From Rugalucina vietnamica (lineage: Eukaryota; Mollusca; Bivalvia; Lucinida; Lucinidae), in contig OZ024870.1 in the NCBI GenBank assembly GCA_964017185.1, positions 21,227,621 to 21,291,620 of the forward strand: a stretch of 64,000 nt of DNA, in the 5' to 3' direction. The notes under the pieces are model-generated. The model saw only the letters and a list, made by a program, of their open reading frames with translations, ran no database searches and was not told the DNA's origin. Both the position numbers and the translations under genes were made by a program. Positions within the stretch are counted from its first letter, which is position 1. Each line of letters opens with the position of its first letter. Of the stretch, positions 1 to 12,063 are shown one piece after another.

Positions 1-1930
1 CAGGTGGGATTTCATAACCAGAGGACCAATGGTCCTGGAGACGCTCACCTGAGACCTGAGATATATACATGTACCAATAAACTTGTTAGACTACAATGGT
101 ACAATGCATGTATATAACCCTAGGGCAGGGTCAGAATAACTCCTGGAGTCAATGTCTTTTTCAAATCATAAAAATTCAGTCCATTTGCCAATTAACTGCA
201 AGTTTTGTCCTTCAAATGACATTTTAACAATTTTCTCCATTCAAATGCATGGGCGATCTAAGTTGACCTTGCCGTGAAATAGGTCAAGGTCATCCCAGTG
301 TCATGATTTATACAAATTTTGTAGACCTCCGTTCCTTAATTCTTCATGCCAAGTTTCAAAATCATAGGCCTTCTGGTTCTGAAGAAGAAGATTTTTAATA
401 TTTTTTGCTATTTATAGCCATGGCGGCCATCTTGGTCATGTGACATTGACCATTTATATAAACTTTCATTCCCCCTTCCCAAGGATGCTCCACATGAAGT
501 TTGGCTTTGATTAGCCCAGTGGTTTCTGAGAAAAAGCTGTTTGAATATTATAGCTCCGGGGCAGGGACAGACAACCCCTGGGCCTAAAATATTTTCATAA
601 GCATAAATCTTCTGTCAATTTGCTCATTCCTAGCAAGTATAACATTTTCCTAATTTTCCCCATTCAAATGCATGGGCGACCTAAGTTGACCTTGCCGTAA
701 AATAGGTCAAGGTCATCCCAGGGTCATGATTTATATAAACTTTGTAGAGCTCCATTCCCAGATGTTTCATACCAAAATCATAGGCCTTCTGGTTCTGAAG
801 AAGATTTTTAAACGTTTTTGCTATTTATAGCCATGGCGGCCATCTTAGTCATGTGACCTTGACCATTTATACAAACTTTCATTCCCTCTTCCTAAGAATG
901 CTCCCCAAAAAGTTTGGCTTCGATTGGCTTAATGGTTTCAGAGAAGAAGATGTTTAAATATTATGGTCATATACATGTATATACCCGGGGCAGAGGCAGA
1001 CAACCCCCTGGGCCCAAAATGTTTTCTTAAACATAAATCTTCTGTCCATTTGCTCATTTCTAGCACGTTTTCTGCCATTTAATTACATTTTCCTATTTTT
1101 CCCATTCCAATGCATGGGAGACCTAAGTTGACCTTGCCGTAAAATAGGTCAAGGTCATCCCAGGGTCATGATTTATATGAACTTTGTAGAGCTTTATTCC
1201 CAGATGCTTCACACCAAGTTTCAAAATCATAGGCCTTCTGGTTCTTGAGAAGAAGATTTTTAAACGTTTTTGCTATTTATAGCCCTGGCAGCCATCTTGG
1301 TCACGAGACCTTGACCATTTATATAAACTTTCATTCCCCTTTCCCAAGGATGCTCCACATGAAGTTTGGCTTTGATTAGCCTAGTGGTTTCAGAGAAGAA
1401 GATGTTTGAATAGTATGGTCATATACATGTATATAGCCCCGGGGCAGGGGCAGACAACCCCCCAGGGGCTTAAATTTTCCATTAACACTAATCTTCTGTC
1501 CATTTGCATATTCCCAGTAAGTTTTACCCATTAAATAGCATTTTACCATTTTTTCCATTCAAATGCATTGGCGACCTAAGTTGACCTTGCCGTAAAATAG
1601 AACAAGATCATCCTAGGGTCATGATTTATATAAACTATGATGGGCCCGCGTCCCTGATGCTAGATACCAAGTTTCGTGGAAATCGGCCCACTGGTTCCGG
1701 AGAAGAAGATTTTTAAAGGTTTTTGCTATTTATAGCCATGGCGGCCATCTTGGTTATGTGACCTGGACCATTTACATAAACTTTCGTTCCCCCTTCCTAA
1801 GGATGCTCCACTTGAAGTTTGGCTTTGATTGGCCAAGCGGTTTCAGAGGAGAAGATCTTCGAAATTGTGAACGACGGACGGACGCCGGAGCATGGGTATA
1901 CTATAAGCTCACCTGTGAGCAGCTAAAAAT
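1..1930 (+). repeat. Family A core-repeat element, copy 1
   Basis: The near-palindrome aggaccaatggtcct at about 21-35 marks the left end. About four imperfect units of 420-450 bp follow; the landmark atgcatgggcgacctaagtt recurs near 246, 669, 1111 and 1565. Each unit carries gccatggcggccatcttggt and ggctttgattggccaagcgg-type blocks. The right end is a shortened form of the terminal hairpin (agctcacctgtgag) that is complete in the copies ending near 9406 and 17204. No protein is encoded; open frames inside are chance. The type is unresolved: a 3' hairpin plus internal tandem core is compatible with a Helitron-like non-autonomous element, but this is inference. Confidence 0.8.
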
Positions 1931-1964
1931 TCAGATGCATGCAAATGTTTCTGCATGTCCGCTT

Positions 1965-2312
1965 TGAAATGGTGGTCGGGTGGGAATATGGGACCCCGCC
2001 TATTGGGGCCTAAAGAAATAGATAGACTGCTTGTGCCTCCAGACAAAGCTTATAAATACGCTACTGACTGACAATCTGATTACTGGTTAACCGCGCAAGT
2101 CTGAGCCTGCCCAGGAAAAGTTGTTCAAGTCAAACCACCCACACATATAAGTCTAATTGGCTTACTTAGGTGGTTATATTTGAAAGATTTTTGGATGTCA
2201 TGACATCCTGATTTTGGGTCAAAGTCAGCAAGAAATGGAGGCAACGTACCGACATGACCATAGCTGTTGACTGGGACGTTAAGCATCAATATAAACAAAC
2301 AAACACTTTACT
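1965..2312 (+). repeat. Family C SINE-like repeat, full-length copy
   Basis: It runs from ggtggtcgggtgggaatatg to a tail of aaacaaacaaac. Landmarks in order are ggggcctaaagaaatagat, gcttgtgcctcca, ggttaaccg, gcccaggaaaag, gatgtcatgacatcct, and ccgacatgacc followed by gttgactgggacgttaagc. The last block is the same 3' module that ends the tRNA-headed SINEs in this window, so C probably shares their retroposition machinery. Its 5' part shows no clear tRNA boxes. The class is inferred. Confidence 0.75.
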
Positions 2313-2934
2313 TGCAGATATCAGAAGAATCGGAAAAATCTACGGAAAAAAAATTTATTCATTAAATTTTTTGATGAATAACACATCCTACTGTAATCAA
2401 AACTAATTAATTTAATCACTTGTGTGTTTCTAAAATAGCAAGACAGACGCGCTCAGTTTATTCAAAAGCAATGTTTTTTTATTTATCATAAACCATTTAT
2501 AAACTCAAAATTTGTTCTAATTACATAATAACGGTATTTAGCATTTTTTTTAATTACGCCCTTTTTTCTGTCGCGATTGACATATTTGCAGTAATAGTTT
2601 CATGACCTTTTTGAAGCAAGGCGGTCGAGCAGGAAAATGGAACTAAATGACATTTTATGGGTCTTCTATCCATATCAGGAGATTATATAGTAATTGCCCG
2701 CTGAGCAACAGGTGGGTACGGCTCGAGGTGCATGCTTTTGGCTGGACAGGTCAGGAAAATATCATGCCCACGCGAGGCGGGTAATTAACTTACCTTATGA
2801 CCCCACTGAGTAAAATTTTAGTTTCTGCCCTAAATACACAATGACAAATACTAGGAGCTTTTACGAAATATAACAGATACGAATGACAGATACATCTTGT
2901 TCATTAAATTTCTTTTCTCGCGATGTAACTGCTG
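2313..2934. other. Unassigned AT-rich sequence
   Basis: Non-repetitive within this window, with several A and T runs. I see no open frame of interest, RNA gene or transposon end. Confidence 0.5.
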
Positions 2935-3093
2935 AGGCCCTCCCAGGGGTTTTGGGGATTCAGGGAGAAGGGCTATTTATTTTCAGGGATTTGGGGAGAA
3001 TGGTCATTTATTTCAGAGATTTGGAGAGAAAGCATAACTTTTTGGGGTTGTAGGGAGCAAGGCGCAGGGGGCCGAGGAAAAACATTTGAGGGT
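2935..3093 (+). mobile_element. G-rich hAT-like MITE, 3'-truncated copy
   Basis: It begins with aggccctcccaggg and repeats the blocks ggggattcagggag and tttcagggatttggggag, as in the complete copy at 3797-4010. The homology stops around gaggaaaaacattt, so the right terminal repeat is missing. Confidence 0.6.
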
Positions 3094-3497
3094 TTGAAAC
3101 CTACGGACCTAACTTTCTAAAATTCCTATAGTAAATTAGGGGACCAGTGTACAAATGCCCAACTGTATTTAAGAGATACAGTTGGTCGTTTAACATAATC
3201 AAAATTGCTTTGCTTTTCATTATTCTTGCACTTTAACAACAATAACCCATTAACAATAATATGAGAACCAGAAACCAACTTTCGACCCGAGAAGACTCTA
3301 AGCTCAATGTAACTGTCCAGTGCGATCAGTGCACAGCAATCGATATTTATGCACACTGGCCAATTCCTTATTTAAACGTAACTTTTGCCTCACTTCTCAA
3401 ACAAGGAAATAAAAGATTGAAGTCTGCGTCGGAATGGCATGGCCACACTTTAGTGCATTTTCATTCATCAGCTGTCAGAAGATAGGAGAGTCACTTT
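3094..3497. other. Unassigned sequence
   Basis: No recognisable repeat or exon. Overlapping short frames on both strands lack any domain signal. Confidence 0.4.
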
Positions 3498-3552
3498 CAC
3501 GACCTGTCTGGAAGTAAGGAAAGTAACTTTCCTTACTTCCAGACAGGTCGTG
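3498..3552. repeat. Perfect 27-bp inverted repeat, 1-nt centre
   Basis: The left arm starts cacgacctgtctgg and the right arm ends ccagacaggtcgtg. The arms pair over 27 bases around a single central A at 3525. It would form an almost loopless hairpin. It is not part of any other repeat family seen here. Confidence 0.9.
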
Positions 3553-3639
3553 GAAGTATTTTCTCTCCCTAAACACCGCGCGTGCTGTAAATTATGAAAA
3601 GTAACTCCCCATGATTAACACTGCAGTCATAAGGTAGGA

Positions 3640-3796
3640 AAGATTCAAAATAAAACCACCCAAGTAAACACTTCAGGTTTATATGCACATATGGTTTGAC
3701 TAAACCTCATTTCCTGGGCATGCTCTGACCTTCAAAGCGGATAACCAGTTTATCAGGTTGTTAGTTATGCCTAGAGGCATATGCATCCCATCTACG
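3640..3796 (-). repeat. Family C fragment, minus strand, split by a MITE
   Basis: It reads as reverse-oriented C: accacccaagtaaac, catttcctgggcatgctctg, ggataaccag and gcatcccatctac. The G-rich MITE at 3797-4010 is inserted in its 5' region, and about 20-50 bp of C-like sequence resume at 4011. Confidence 0.6.
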
Positions 3797-4010
3797 AGGC
3801 CCTCCCAGGGATTTTGGGGATTCAGGGAGAAGGGCTATTTATTTTCAGGGATTTGGGGAGAAGGGTCATTTATTTTCAGGGATTTGGGGAGATTTTGGGG
3901 TTTTAGGGAGCAGGGAGCAGGGGGCTGAGGAAAAACATTTTGGGGAGCTGGGGAGAAAGGTCATTTTTCTTTCAGGGAGCAGGGAGCAAAGACCCCCCCT
4001 GGGAGGGGCT
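3797..4010 (+). mobile_element. G-rich MITE with 8-bp target duplication (hAT-like)
   Basis: This 214-bp element has 14-bp terminal inverted repeats, AGGCCCTCCCAGGG versus AGCCCCTCCCAGGG read inward, with one mismatch. It is flanked by perfect direct repeats CATCTACG at 3789-3796 and 4011-4018. Eight-base target duplications are typical of hAT transposons, though also of a few other superfamilies such as P. The body is purine-rich with repeated ggggat, gggag and ggggag runs, so the G-rich strand could form quadruplexes. No transposase is encoded. Confidence 0.8.
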
Positions 4011-4018
4011 CATCTACG

Positions 4019-4289
4019 TACATGTATATCTCATAGCCCAAATGGATGCGGATACCAAAACATTTAAAACAAAATTAAGAAAAATTTGTTCAGAGGAGAC
4101 CTGACATTTCATTTTGAGAGCAGCTGTGATCATCGTGCTTCAGAGATCTGCCTTTAGCTTTGGCACAACAAACATTGGACTAATTAGGTCGTCTGAATAA
4201 ACAATGATACAAGTATAAGCTTTAACAAAAAGCTTGGTCTACGCTTCGCATATATAAACTAGAATGTCAAAGAATCTGACCGTACTCCC
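4019..4289. other. Unassigned sequence
   Basis: No gene or repeat recognised. Confidence 0.4.
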
Positions 4290-4545
4290 ATTTCATCGTG
4301 GTTCATTTGACTGAACAGAAATAAAACGCTGCGCGGTCAAAGCATTCATACCTGACAATCGACCGTCACAATACTGTCGGTTCATTTCATTCCGTTGTGG
4401 CTTGGATAGAATGTAATTGGCTACACAGCTGGGCGCGGTCAAAGCTTTCATACCTGACCATATAGCGTCACAATACCGTCGGTTCATTTCATTCCGTTGT
4501 TGCTTAGATAGAATGCAATCATGCACCAGTTCCACGAATTTAACA
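4290..4545 (+). repeat. Tandem duplication, period about 102 bp
   Basis: The landmark gcgcggtcaaagc at 4331 recurs at 4433, followed in both by ttcatacctgac, cgtcacaata and tcggttcatttcattccgtt. A partial earlier unit begins near 4298. Confidence 0.75.
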
Positions 4546-6583
4546 ATTTGCCCCATTTTTGGTACCTACTGCACCATTGGTACAAATGTTACCAACCAAA
4601 GGGAGGTTTGCATGGGTGTTTTGGGGTGTTTACATGGTCCTTGGCGAAACGACCCGGAATCCTACTAACGCAATGGTCAAGCCACTAGACTCAAACGTGC
4701 AGTTGCAGTTGTAGAGAGGTGTATGTGTTGTCTTGTAGTTTAATTATGTAAGTAGGTCAGTCTCAAACTTTAGAGTAGTCTACGCGCTACGCGCTGGCGC
4801 GTAGACAATAACCAATGAATGGTATAAACAATGACGTCTTAGAAGTTAGAAGTGGGCCTTTTTAGTTTGCATTTTCCAAGGATTGACACACTTTTTTTTA
4901 CTTCGATTTTGTAGCGGTGTGTTTACAATGTAGTGGGGACTGCGATCAGTATGTCGCACAAACAAATGAAAATCAAATGTCTCATAACAAAAAAAAATCC
5001 CCTTTACAATTGAATCAGGTACATTGTTGTCTATGGTCTCCAAACCGAAGTGGTAGTGAAAATGGGGATAGCTGGTCTTAAAATAGCATTTTTCCAAATT
5101 CTGAATTAATTTGCGGCTATTTTACACTCTAATTAAATCTAATTATATAGTTTTCAGTTTAAACAATAAAATATCCTAGCAAATATAGCCGTTTTTCGAG
5201 ACACAGTAAACTGGACCCACTTGCCCCATGTCTGGGTAGGTCAGTCCGACAAGATCATCTGAACGGAAAAAGCATGTAAGTCTCAAACAAAAGTATATAT
5301 AATTATTTTAAGCTTAAAACAACAATAAATAACATGACATTGTATTCGAAGAGTGCATATCCTCAGTACCACAATCAGAATTAAAGACACGCGGTCAAAA
5401 CTGACAAATGTGCTTTGAGTGGGAAACCGAAATCATGCTTTAGCAACTGTTTAGTCATCAAAACAAAGGAAAAATAAAACAACGTTTTGAAACGAAATTT
5501 TAGCGTCGAGAAATAAAGATCTAAAGTTTTTGAATTTGACGTTTTTGTGTTTTTTTTTCACTGGCTCCTTCATTATCGTCTTACAGTTACGTTTCTAAGT
5601 GGAATTTCATGAAAAACGGCATTGAGTTTCTTTGCCTGGTGCACACCAATGTTATCAAATGAAGTGGTTTTGCAAAATTCTCTTTCGTGGCTTCAATGGC
5701 ATGGCCACACTTTTTCTTAAGCTGAAATGATGCGGTGAACGTCAGCGCTATCTCACTAGCATGACGCGTTATGACGCAGAAACTTACAAGTTTTACTCGC
5801 CACGGTATCGGCTACATACTAATTTGTTTATCTTATTTTGTTGTTCAGAAATCCTTGGAAACCAAGAAACCCGAAATTAAGACAACTTCGACTATATGAC
5901 GTCATCTTGACGTCATTTTTTCGGCGGGTAGTCTGTACCACCAAAGCCCAATCTCAGTTGTCACATAATTTAACATCGTTGATAACGAAGAGATTAAAAA
6001 GAAGGGAAACAGATGGAGTAAACATCAGTCAGTTGTTTGCATTGCGTTAAATGGTTGTGAATTTTGCCTTTACATCCCTTCTGTATTTCTTTGTTGTTTC
6101 AAAAGCCTCTTGCGTTTTTCAATTCATCGTATCATGTGCCTAAGACCCTGTTCTTGTCACTTAAATGAAAGAAATGTCCATAGTTGCTCTAAGATGAGAA
6201 AAAAAAAATATATGAACCATCAAAAATGCTAAATTTATTTTGCATAGTATATTTATACATGTACGTTCGTATATACTTATATAGCCTTTTTCACAGGGTT
6301 TTCCTTTTCTCTGCGAGCATCAAATGACTGCCACAGCCATAGTGGTGGATTGTCTGCTAGTATAATAATGCCAGTTTACCTCTTTGTTGTTAACAGTGTA
6401 TCTGGTTACACTTGACAGTTTCAAGTGTCATGTAGATCACGTGGATATGTCTCGGACTACCTTGTTTTCAGATTAGAACCACATGGATCAACTTGTGACG
6501 AAAGCATATTATATAATGTAGGGTAACATGATTTAAACAAAACAATGGATTCACATCCGTTCAGTAACTATATAAGAAGCATT
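4546..6583. other. Unassigned intergenic or intronic stretch
   Basis: About 2 kb with no family repeat and no convincing exon. A short hairpin (gtctacgcg pairing with cgcgtagac) lies near 4778-4806. Open frames of 60-83 codons on both strands lack domain features. Confidence 0.4.
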
Positions 6584-6838
6584 CATTACGAAAACACACC
6601 CATGTAACATACAAATTTTTCTTAAGATGTAAAAATTGCAAATTATCAGTAGATTTATATATATATATATTTCTTATTGTAGCTCAAAACATAGATTATG
6701 AGGCGGTTCTAACGAGTACCCACAATCTATGCTTTGGAGCAAAATTAAGAAAAATAGGTATATGCCTGCACACCCCAGTTTTACACTATAAAAGTGGGGT
6801 TTGAGGGGGTATGCATTTCACGGACACGTTATCCTGAC
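6584..6838 (+). mobile_element. Family D foldback MITE, copy 1
   Basis: The left end is attacgaaaacacaccc and the right end cggacacgttatcctgac, which are imperfect inverted repeats. The interior has the D landmarks ctcaaaacatagatt, aggcggttctaacgagtacc, cacaatctatg and ccccagttttac. Half of the central palindrome is deleted relative to the copy at 63147. Confidence 0.75.
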
Positions 6839-6928
6839 GATTCACTATACAGTTGTCACAGAAGTTATGTTGATAGCGCATTTGCTAATTAAAAAGATAT
6901 TGTCCAATTTATAATTAAATATACAATT

Positions 6929-7153
6929 CAGCCGCCGCATGGGAAAACCAACAATCTGCATAGGTCAAAACAAAGGCGCAGATCAGCTTCGCAGTAACTG
7001 CGAAGCTGATCAGCGCCTTTGTTTTAGCTACACGGGTAGTACAATTCCCTCTACTTTCTAAATCCAAAATTTCCAGCCTCTAACTGTCTTCTGTGCTTGT
7101 ACAGCCCGGTTTTTGTCGGAACCCAAATTGTCGATTTTCTCACGCACAGGCTC
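6929..7153 (+). mobile_element. Family B hairpin MITE, copy 1
   Basis: The ends are degraded copies of the B termini (gccgcc... and ...ggctc). The internal hairpin gatcagcttcgcagt/actgcgaagctgatc is flanked by aaaggcgc and gcgcctttg. The target duplication AATT lies at 6925-6928 and 7154-7157. Confidence 0.85.
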
Positions 7154-7195
7154 AATTTAGAATATCATCATGATTGCTCCAGACGATGGCTATTT

Positions 7196-9406
7196 TAATA
7201 ACCAGAGGACCAATGGTCCTGTAAACGCTCACCTGAGATCTGCTGCATATACCAATAAACATGTTTGAATAGTATGGTATACAATCCCAGTGCAGATGCA
7301 GATGAAGCCCTCGGGCCATTTTTATTTTTTTTTTCAGAATTATCAATACTCTGTCCATTTGCCAATTTCCTGCTGGTTTTCCCCTTCAAATGACGTTTTA
7401 ACAAATTTCCCCATTCAAATGCATAGGCAACCCATGTTGACTTTGCCATAAACTGGGTCAAGGTCATGACAGGCCAGACAGGGTCATGATTTTATATATA
7501 TTGTAGTACTTTAGCCATCAGTGCTTCACGCCAAGTACATGTACAGTATATTGCCCCGGAATCATGAATATTCAGTCCTACTACATATTTCCTACAAGAT
7601 TTTCACCTCAATTGACTTTTTAAAAGTTTTCTCTATTCCAATGCATTGACAACCTATGTTGACCATGTCGTAAAATAGTTAAAGGTCACCACAGGGTTAT
7701 GATTTATATATACATTGTAGTACATTAGCCATCGATGCTTCATGCCAAGTTTCTTTGAAATCGGGCCATCGGTTCCGGAGAAGAAGATTTTAAGGGTTTT
7801 TACTATATATGGGCATGTCAGCCATCTTGGTCATGTGACCTAGATTATTTATATACACATTGATTCTTCCATTCTATAGATGCTTCACATAAAATTTGGC
7901 TTCGATTAGCCAAGCGGTTTCAGAGGAGAAACTATGGTAATATATATGTATAATACCCCGGAGTGGGAACAGATGAGCCCCTGGGGTCCAATTTTTTTTT
8001 TCAAAATCATTAATATACAGTCCTACTGCCCATTTCCTGCAAGACTTTCACTTTAAATGACATTTTAAAAGTTTTCCCAATTCAAATGCATAGGCGACCT
8101 ATGTTGACCTTACCGTAAAATAGGTCAAGGTCATCACATGGTCATGATTTATATACGCATTGTAGTACTTGAGTCAACCATACTTCATGCAAAGTTAAGT
8201 TGAAATCGATTAACCGGTTCTGGAGAAGAAGATTTTTTTTGAAGGTTGCATTTCACCATTAGGTTTTCCATAGGTGACAATGTTAACGTTTTGTCACCTA
8301 GCTCGAAAACTAGACATACAAAATTCACAAGACTGGTCTCATTTTAAACGTTCATCATAGCCCATTAATTTTAATGAAAATTATCAGCATGTTTACCGAC
8401 TCAGTTCAAAGCTGTGTCCCGTTAAACGGAAGCACCCTCGGTAACCACGTTTCGTAATGCGGGTGGATCTTCAGAGGGGTTGATGTAGAAAATTCCGTCC
8501 CGTTCCCATACGATACCGGGATTTATCGACTATAATATGGCATTCGAAACGGCGCATGTTTCAAATTTTAAAACAAACACTTCACAGCGGAAATCAATCA
8601 ACGATTATTGACTGGTGACGTCATTTTTGTCTCTAATACAAAGTAAATGCTATCCCCAAAAAAGACGGGGCGAGTACTCATGAATATTTAGTAGTATGTA
8701 CCCTGAAGGGTTTTTACCATATATGGGCATGGTGGCCATCTTCGTCGTGTGACCTGGATTATTTATATACACATTGGTTCCGGGATCCCACTTCCTATAG
8801 ATACTTCATATAAAATTTGGCTTTGATTGGCCAAGTGGTTTCAGAGAATAAGATCTTTGAAAAGTGTGTATGGATGACAGACCGGCCAAGGTCAAGAGAT
8901 GATCTTGACCTAAATTAATCATATACCTTCATCTAATCCATTAGTTGTTTGCATCTACCACTTTCAGGTGTCAGGCTGCAATAGTTTTCAAAAACCCCAT
9001 AGTTTTCACTTTTTCCCCATGTAAAAGCCAATGTTTCCAAAATTGACCATGCCGTAAAATAGGTCAAGGTCATTACAGGGTCATGATTTATATACACATT
9101 GTAGTGCTTGAGCCAACGATGCTTCATGTCAAGTTTCGTTGAAATCAGTCCACCGGTTCTGGAGAAGATTTTTGAAGGGTTTTTACCATTTATGGGCATG
9201 GCGGCCATCTTGGTCATGTGACCTGGATTTCTTATACACATTGATTCCGTCTTCCTATAGATGTTTCATATAAAATTTGGCTCTGATTGGCCAAGCGGTT
9301 TCAGAGAAGATCTTTGAAAATGGTGGACGACTACGACGGACGGACGGACGCCGGATGAATTCCTATCCTATAAGCTCACCTGTGAGCCTTCGGCTCAGGT
9401 GAGCTA
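7196..9406 (+). repeat. Family A element, copy 2 (interrupted)
   Basis: It starts ataaccagaggaccaatgg and ends with the complete terminal hairpin: agctcacctgtgagcc, ttc, ggctcaggtgagct. It contains about four core units. A 458-bp block at 8246-8703 interrupts one unit. Confidence 0.8.
8246..8703. mobile_element. 458-bp insertion in family A, TGAAGG duplication
   Basis: The A-family sequence is interrupted after tgaagg (8240-8245) and resumes with tgaagg (8704-8709) followed by gtttttaccat. The block itself matches nothing else in the window and shows no terminal inverted repeats. Its class is unknown. Confidence 0.6.
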
Positions 9407-9580
9407 AAATGCGGAGCGTTGGCATTATGGACGAGAATGTACTAACACAATTAATCAATTTTCAAATACACCGTTGACCTGATCTACTGCAAAGTATTTG
9501 TGGAATGAATCAACATTTGATTCTCGCTTAGCACTAAGCCTCAAATCCGCGATCAAACATATATTTTCACACTTTGGGGG
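9407..9580 (+). repeat. Duplicated segment adjoining family A
   Basis: From atgcggagcgttggcattat to aaacatatattttca this matches 11918-12065, apart from a small deletion there. In both places it directly follows the 3' end of a family A element, so the A copy and its flank were duplicated together. Confidence 0.8.
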
Positions 9581-10360
9581 CAACCTTATCTTAAATTGCC
9601 CTATTTTGGAATTAAGCTCTTCCAACGCTGACTGATAAATTCACGCATAAAACATAATATTGCTCTATTATAACCGATGTCCTGTTAGAAGTTTGGTTAA
9701 TAAATTTTCGACGAACAAATTAAGATAAAGATGCTTCTCGTGTTGGAATGTTTGTCATTAAAATATGAATTTTGACCAGTTTCTCCCCAGGACTTAAAAG
9801 CCCTGTTATGTGATAATCTGTCGACGCGGTTTCTAACAAGAAACAGGCTACCAACACTATTCAGATTAATATTGGTAGCAAGTAGATGGATTATGATTAT
9901 TTTTTCGTGCGCAAAGATTGAACAGTAGGCGGTTTATACGTGCTGAGACTTTTTTTTACGTTGGGTCAAATAAGCAAAGTTGCTATGATATTTTTCTAGA
10001 CCTCCTACAGAGGTGTACCTCTTCTGATATGTTGAGATGTCCAACGCTCAAATTGCTAAAAGCGTACATGTAGCCCTTGAGGACTGCCGCGATCCCCTCC
10101 TCCCCACCCCTAAAAAATTCAATTTGGCTGCCATTCCTAAAACAAGTCATTTTTTATCTTTATATATATACACACACACGTAACATTCGCATTGTAAGTA
10201 TTTTAAGTTGTGGTTCAACGCATTATATCTTGCCATCTTATACGATCCGAGTTTGAAATTTGTTATCCATTTGTAAATTGAAAAAAAGCATAGCATATGA
10301 AGTTCAATGTCGACTAGTTTCGTGTCTTTTGGTTTGACAAAATTAGGTCTAGACCATTAC
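9581..10360. other. Unassigned sequence
   Basis: No gene or recognised repeat. It contains a short TA/CA run near 10158-10180. Confidence 0.4.
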
Positions 10361-10361
10361 C

Positions 10362-10610
10362 TTTTCCTTGTCTCCCAGGTTGCATTCATTTTGAGATTTC
10401 CCGCTATTTCAAATATATTTAACTCTGTAAAATGTATAATGTAGAAATTGGCCGCAGTCGCCTCACAGGCACTTGATATTTTTACTTTTTCCTTGTCTCT
10501 CAGGTTGGATTCATTTTGAAATTTCTCCTTATTCCAAATGTATTCAACTCTGTAAATGAAAATGAAGAAATTGACTGCAGCTTCCAGACAAGAACTTGAT
10601 GATTTCATGG
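10362..10610 (+). repeat. Tandem duplication, period 125 bp
   Basis: ttttccttgtctc at 10362 recurs at 10487. Both are followed by caggttg, attcattttga, atttc and aactctgtaaa, with about 80% identity by eye. Confidence 0.7.
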
Positions 10611-10943
10611 CCTAGCTTCTGGAGTTGAAATAGTGTCATCTTGTCCTGCATGAGGACCTGAAATTGTCAACGTCGCGTTAGTATCGCAGCTGCAATATTT
10701 TCAACGTATTAAGATTACACCAGCAAACTATCAAAGAAGCTTCATACACTATTCAAAATTAGACCATTAGTGGTTACGACTTCCTATTAGCATTTAGCAT
10801 ATAGTCGCTTGACAAACTTGAAAAAGGGATTTCAATAAGGAAAAACATGGCTTTCAGACATTAAAAAAGCATATTGAAAATAAACTTGCATAGCTTTACA
10901 TAAACATCACGATTAGTATTGTTCAGACAAGCTGTCTCTTTTT
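10611..10943. other. Unassigned sequence
   Basis: No gene or repeat recognised. Confidence 0.4.
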
Positions 10944-11302
10944 GCAGCAGCTGCAAAAAGCGGAGGAATGTTAGATGCCTGCTAATCAGCGCACTAATTT
11001 GAAATACAATGCGCCTTTGTGAACGAAAGTTTTTATACTTTTGTGTAAAACATGGGTATCTATATGACAAAACACTCTGTTTTCAATCTTTGAAGCACAC
11101 TTACAGAAACTCGAAAGAAAATGGATTCGCTTTAAGCCAAAATAATTTGACTTGGATGCATTTATCGAATGATTTTGTTCATCGCCTTGGCAACTTGCGA
11201 ACACCCAAAACGAGTCATTCTATTGGCATCGCTTGCATAACTGTTGAAGAAGCCCGTCAGAAAATGGAACAAATCGTCGCCCATGTCTGGTGACTTGTAC
11301 GA
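10944..11302 (-). pseudogene. Coding-like segment of unknown family, copy 1
   Basis: This 350-bp block is nearly identical to 12064-12421 and distantly similar to 12440-12606. On the minus strand the block read from about 11290 translates as GDDLFHFLTGFFNSYASDAN and continues NRMTRFG. The diverged third copy keeps GDDLFH-LT, then (after a frameshift) SNANKLSRLG. Conservative replacements suggest a former protein-coding exon on this strand. An open frame of 94 codons on the plus strand is the alternative. I do not recognise the family. The repetition may simply reflect an unnamed repeat. Confidence 0.35.
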
Positions 11303-11379
11303 GGGTAGTCGAGGATTGTTTTCGCACAAATCAACATGGACCCCTTGACCATCTGATAATTGGCGAACCAGCTTAGACG

Positions 11380-11535
11380 TTTTTAACCTACTCAGGAAAA
11401 GTGGTTTAGCCAAACCATCCATACATATAAGCCTTAGGTATTTACTTGGGTGGTTATATTTTAAGCACACTGGATATCATGGCATCCCCGAATGTTGGGT
11501 AAAAGTTCCATTAAACGGGGATACGCTCCGACATG
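11380..11535 (+). repeat. Family C fragment
   Basis: It contains ctcaggaaaagtggtttag, aaccatccatacatataagc, cttgggtggttatat and gttgggtaaaagttcc. Both C ends are missing, and it abuts the 5'-truncated A element. Confidence 0.65.
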
Positions 11536-11917
11536 TAAAAGCCAATGTTTCCAAAATTGACATTGCCGTAAAATAGGTCAAGGTCATAACAGGGTCATGA
11601 TTTATATACACATTGTAGTGCTTGAGCCAACGATGCTTCATGCCAAGTTTCGTTGAAATCGGTCCACTGGTTCTGGAAAAGACTTTTGAAGGTTTTTTTC
11701 CATATATGGGCATGGCGGCCATCTTGGTCATGTGACCTGGATTTCTTATATACACATTGATTCCGCCTTCCTATAGATGCTTCATTGGCTTTGATAGGCC
11801 AAGCGGCTTCAGAGAAGAAGATCTTTGAAAATGGTGGACGACTACGACGGACGGACGGACGCCTGGTGCCTTCCTATCCTATAAGCTTACCTGTGAGCCT
11901 TCGGCTTAGGCGAGCTA
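11536..11917 (+). repeat. Family A element, copy 3 (5'-truncated)
   Basis: It holds less than one core unit (gtaaaataggtcaaggtcat to gccaagcggcttcagag) plus the terminal hairpin with ggcttaggcgagct, in which one arm is mutated. Confidence 0.75.
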
Positions 11918-12063
11918 AATGCGGAGTGTTGGCATTATGGACAAGAATGTACTAACACAATTATTCAATTTGACCTGATCTACTGCAAAGTATTTGTGGA
12001 ATGAATCAACATTTGATTCTCGCTTAGCACTAAGCCTCAAATCCGCGATCAAACATATATTTT

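Noticed and set aside
6960..7030. Possible CRISPR-like or tRNA hairpin (gatcagcttcgcagt/actgcgaagctgatc) recurring many times
   Set aside because: The recurrences are dispersed, each with the same MITE ends and target duplications; there are no spacers or tRNA arms.
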